Below are positions 61,801-64,000 of a stretch of 64,000 nt of DNA, piece after piece. The stretch comes from Lodderomyces elongisporus (taxonomy: Eukaryota > Ascomycota > Pichiomycetes > Serinales > Debaryomycetaceae). A program made the position numbers and the translations under genes. The DNA is taken from positions 1,488,001-1,552,000 of the forward strand of contig NC_083674.1 of NCBI RefSeq assembly GCF_030384665.1, given 5' to 3'. Position 1 is the first letter of the stretch. Every line of letters begins with the position of its first letter. The notes under the pieces are model-generated. The model worked only from the letters and a program-made list of their open reading frames with translations, had not been told where the DNA came from and made no database searches.

Positions 61801-63213
61801 AACACCGGAGTGGCAGCAACATCTACAAGTTTAACTTCAACAGCAACAGCGCCTCATTCCTCATTCTCTTCTGCCGGTTCTGTATCGTCTTCTTCTCTTC
61901 CACTTGCCTCCTCGCAGAATGCACAAATCAGTACACCAGTACTGAATATAACACCAGCACCATCAGCTGCAAGACCGGTTGCAGCTACAGGCAACACAAA
62001 CACTTTATCGTCGTCTTCCCCATCTGCAGCAAGCTCGACACAGTCGCAAAAGTCGCTAGAATATTTGAGAAAAGAATTGTTTTCGCAGTATAAAGCACGA
62101 GAATTAAGTTACGATCGAGAGACAGCAACTTCTTTGATTACAAAGGCTTTAGCAACTACTATAGCTCAAGTAAACACTATTGGAGCAAAAGCTGGATGCG
62201 GTGACAATGCTTTGGAATTTTTAGTTGAGAAAGCACCACAACAAGTTAGCAAAATATTGGGGATTGCCTTGTCTAAGTCAATAAAAGAGCATGAGGGTGT
62301 TGGTTCTAATACTCCAAGCAAACCAGGAACACCTGTCCCTGCGCGGTCGCAAATTACTGCACAGCAATTGCAACCACAACCACAACCACAATCTCAGCCA
62401 CTGGTACAACCTTATTCCCAATCGCAATCTCCACCACCGCCTCTGCTGCAATTGCAACCGCAACCGCAACTGCAACCGCGACCTCAACTTCAACCACAAC
62501 TGCATCTGCAATCACAATCGTTCCTTTCCACTAGTAGACACCCAGTTAGTCTGGAACATGGTAAATCATCCATGCAGCAAAGTAATGCGACTACATTCCA
62601 GTCGCTGCAATCAAAACTGCTGGGTCATTTATCAAATGGAGTATCGTCGTTACCTTCCCTGGCACACCAATCACCCGTGGCTTCAATATCTTCTCCCCTT
62701 GTTACAACCAGTATTCCAGTATCAACAACTACAACATCAACTCCTCTCTCTGCTACAAAAGAACAAAACACTAAATTTACTGGAAGCACGCTGTCCCTGC
62801 TGGTTTCTCAATTTCAGCCACAGCCACAGACACTGCAGTCTCCACACGCACTACATGCTCGTCCGGCATCAGTAATATCGCAGCAGCACCTGAATACACA
62901 AAATTTTCACACATCTGCAACACCATCTGCACCGGCATCAGTGTCGCCTTCGCCGTCTCCACAACTTTCTCACTCGCCTACAAAACCACCAAACTACAAA
63001 CCTCCACTGTACGGCAAGCCACCATCTTTAGGACGTCCAGGTTCATTTGCAAAACCGCCGGCTTATGGGAAACCTCCGGGTGTTGGTAGTGGTTTATCTC
63101 GGCCTCCTACATTCTTGTCAAACAAACCTACATTTCTGAATGGTGCACAAAAGAGGGAGCTGGATTCTACAAATTATGACAAAGACCATGCAAACAAAAT
63201 TGCCAAAACATAA
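58894..63213 (+). CDS. FHL1: Fhl1, fork-head regulator of ribosomal protein genes
   Basis: 1439 codons. It has a Gln run at about 84-115, then an FHA domain at about 228-335 (LGRKSHDELMHQNVDVHL, KAISRRHAKIFYNF, GKNGAFVNDNFV), which recognises phospho-Thr in Ifh1 or Crf1. A fork-head domain lies at about 790-880 (KPNLSFNTMIMEVLKAPS, GLTINEIIESIKEVFPYYKY, GWQASISHCIKFSKFYKR). FHA plus fork-head in this order is specific to Fhl1. Pro/Gln/Ser-rich sequence fills the last 450 residues and ends with KPP-type repeats (YGKPPSLGRPG). Yeast Fhl1 has 936 residues, so the excess is low-complexity. In-frame CTG codons cluster in that C-terminal part and should be read as Ser. Confidence 0.96.
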   Translation: MSVNTKSDDLDKTSLILPSPNTKTNTNVNTTQTQGSESMLYDSGSTTANVTPMIKAEEVHDVPSLMLDEELDLILSNTHPSQREQQQQQQQQQQQQQQQQQQQQQQQQQQQQQQHNDHNYHQDQLTATSLLYQPENDQTQVKHRKNTESALDITSVTDADLDINSNSNNAKTSLVQTLILDATAKSPKTNDQRQTSIKGESQSHVSENDVASQQQKKELKQEQQQPRVSAYAKLEFENFTFYVQTLQVVLGRKSHDELMHQNVDVHLSEKKAISRRHAKIFYNFGTQRYEISVLGKNGAFVNDNFVEKGLTIPLKNTDKIQIGDIEFKFILPEDLSNDGKNANGNSTEPKPFNPSDAINLKSTLFSKTPTPQSSPKKKQTLQDITSDVIESLLPSSSGAGTAKVHFAESSKSSGVGTSAEVKTKLKTESGNEAETSAGSGTSIKTGTGAVSDTVTGTGTGPGTSTGAAIGAGNATGTETNAAADADAGTGTGTHRKSMSRRDSIMKLRRLSKSHGAADEINELLKEIGLNPVADANGDEPMDLDAQIQLLLNEDANDLVLKEEKDTLQAKNALYNESAIIDDGEELGNIVKSFDQADNEIKKLDTQVNSLGVEISELSKAPNNQNQSLIREKELKKKNLEDLKREKEQHLQQRRNSYVKNAGPIRATPLMGKPASIQPPASSSIYNRMHGLVGDRGAGFPFMSHSSQVFPPPPKLTATVHIITSEPSTIRARPPLRAITVSDASYLSAFYYPKTTEEPSKYPKQKGKKIIPRKQPKRVYSAEEIPEKCRVKPNLSFNTMIMEVLKAPSASQAGLTINEIIESIKEVFPYYKYCADGWQASISHCIKFSKFYKRTSKKGPTEWQYVIDNLYLQERNTIKQQQKLIAEAKAKAEFLRQEEIRKKQRLEAQQHFSNQMFLKRTQFAHPQSSLPLQNALLNTLQQNLSKGNNFSQVPNLKNAINKPMGNMSHINTGVAATSTSLTSTATAPHSSFSSAGSVSSSSLPLASSQNAQISTPVLNITPAPSAARPVAATGNTNTLSSSSPSAASSTQSQKSLEYLRKELFSQYKARELSYDRETATSLITKALATTIAQVNTIGAKAGCGDNALEFLVEKAPQQVSKILGIALSKSIKEHEGVGSNTPSKPGTPVPARSQITAQQLQPQPQPQSQPLVQPYSQSQSPPPPLLQLQPQPQLQPRPQLQPQLHLQSQSFLSTSRHPVSLEHGKSSMQQSNATTFQSLQSKLLGHLSNGVSSLPSLAHQSPVASISSPLVTTSIPVSTTTTSTPLSATKEQNTKFTGSTLSLLVSQFQPQPQTLQSPHALHARPASVISQQHLNTQNFHTSATPSAPASVSPSPSPQLSHSPTKPPNYKPPLYGKPPSLGRPGSFAKPPAYGKPPGVGSGLSRPPTFLSNKPTFLNGAQKRELDSTNYDKDHANKIAKT

Positions 63214-63484
63214 TTCATACAACGAGATCTTGTGCAATGACTGTTTTTTTTTTCGATTTGTCCCATTGAATATAAATTTTATGATTCCTGGGTGTAATAT
63301 AGGTATAGATAGATTTATATATATATATATTGAAAAGATCAAGAGAAGTTTACTGTATATAAACAAGTGTAATCGTTGTTTCATATACATATATATATAT
63401 ATAATATAAATATATATGTGTATGTCGCGAAAAATAGTATGTTGACACAATTATGTTTTTTTTTTGTGACACGCCATTATTGAA

Positions 63485-63493
63485 AGTGGCGAA
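63485..63493 (+). promoter_or_regulatory. PACE-like Rpn4 site upstream of PRE2
   Basis: AGTGGCGAA differs at two positions from the yeast proteasome control element GGTGGCAAA, while keeping the TGGC core. It lies about 300 bp before the PRE2 start. Proteasome genes are co-regulated through such sites by Rpn4 in yeasts. Confidence 0.35.
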
Positions 63494-63647
63494 TCCGTAT
63501 TTCCAAAATCCGCCAACAACAGAACATCGTACTGCAATTAAAGAACTATTTACTTACTACGTTTGTATTGTCAGGAAAGCAATTCATCCATATAATCTTA
63601 CCCGATATAGATTTTTGATCAAATAAATTAATTCAGACACACAAGTA

Positions 63648-63711
63648 AACTAGCAAACAAGCAAACTAGCAAACAAGCAAACTAGCAAACAAGCAAACTA
63701 GCAAACAAGTA
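63648..63711. repeat. 16-bp tandem repeat (four copies)
   Basis: Four copies of CAAACTAGCAAACAAG, the first slightly altered, ending about 80 bp before the PRE2 start codon. Confidence 0.92.
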
Positions 63712-63789
63712 CAATTCAAATTTATATATATATATATACCCATATACACACACATATACAGACTGTTTACCTTTCCCTCGCCCCTTACA

Positions 63790-64000
63790 ATGAATTCTAT
63801 AGCCAAGCGGTTCACAAATGCCAACAACAACGACATCTTGAATGAGGTCAATTCGATACACCAAGCACGGACATCTCAACAGCAATTGAACCTAGCTCCG
63901 ACCATCGCTGTCCCGCCAATCTCACAACCCACTGATTTTCTTAGGGCACATACTGATGATGCTTCGAATCCAGATTGTAAAATTAAAATTGCACACGGTA
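63790..64000 (+). CDS. PRE2: Pre2, proteasome beta-5 subunit (partial, 5' end)
   Basis: An ATG at 63790 opens a frame that stays open to the window edge (70 codons plus one base). It reads [15 protein letters not shown] at the start and [32 protein letters not shown] at the end. This matches the propeptide of yeast Pre2 ([32 protein letters not shown]), which is cut between Gly and the catalytic Thr. The Gly is residue 70 and the window stops at the first base of the next codon, so only the propeptide is present. Pre2 is the chymotrypsin-like subunit of the 20S core. The propeptide is close to yeast in length (75). Confidence 0.95.
   Translation, partial: MNSIAKRFTNANNNDILNEVNSIHQARTSQQQLNLAPTIAVPPISQPTDFLRAHTDDASNPDCKIKIAHG

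Larger units (their letters stand above)
63214..63789. promoter_or_regulatory. PRE2 upstream region
   Basis: 576 bp with TA-rich tracts at 63318-63330, 63385-63416 and 63722-63739, the 16-bp repeat at 63648-63711, and a proteasome-type PACE-like site at 63485-63493. No gene was seen. Confidence 0.5.

Overview
The window is nuclear DNA of a budding yeast of the CUG-Ser1 clade. The gene set is that of a Candida/Lodderomyces relative: IMH3 with one spliceosomal intron, an ATO acetate transporter, a copper amine oxidase, a GRE2/GRP2-type reductase array, and MAK16, RTS1, VAS1, PRP31, DBF2, LTE1, SLX9, FHL1 and PRE2. Intergenic DNA is AT-rich, long (up to 4.6 kb) and full of microsatellites, and several proteins carry Gln, Asn or Ser tracts. 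That style fits the Lodderomyces elongisporus / C. parapsilosis branch, but the species is an inference. In-frame CTG codons are rare and lie outside conserved cores, as expected where CTG means Ser; CTG should be read as Ser here.

Layout. 0-6.2 kb: an RTA1-family membrane protein, MAK16, SCP1 (transgelin) and spliced IMH3 (IMP dehydrogenase). 6.2-8.8 kb: gene-free DNA with a perfect (TAC)73 tract. 8.8-14.7 kb: RTS1 (PP2A B56 subunit) and a tandem pair of Mpv17/Sym1 proteins. 14.7-17.2 kb: gene-free, with an isolated B-box-like element. 17.2-23.9 kb: four tandem NADPH-dependent reductases, two sharing a 535-bp near-identical tract. 24.7-26.4 kb: a 2OG-Fe(II) dioxygenase and a 69-codon gene. 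27.8-36.5 kb: VAS1, PRP31, RRP46 and DBF2. 36.5-41.1 kb: the longest gene-free stretch. 41.1-49.5 kb: an ATO-family transporter, PEX22 and a copper amine oxidase. 49.9-63.2 kb: LTE1, SLX9 (start codon alone in exon 1) and FHL1. From 63.79 kb PRE2 runs off the right edge.

Themes. Several genes serve ribosome production and RNA processing (MAK16, SLX9, FHL1, RRP46, PRP31), two serve mitotic exit (DBF2, LTE1), and PEX22 and the amine oxidase may both concern peroxisomes. No transposon, LTR, CRISPR array, rRNA or convincing tRNA was seen. I found no clearly new multi-gene system. The most notable points are the reductase array with its conversion tract and shared promoter block, the minimal first exon of SLX9, a possible out-of-frame tail on SCP1, a 200-residue insertion inside the RTS1 HEAT-repeat domain, and the exceptionally long pure TAC repeat.
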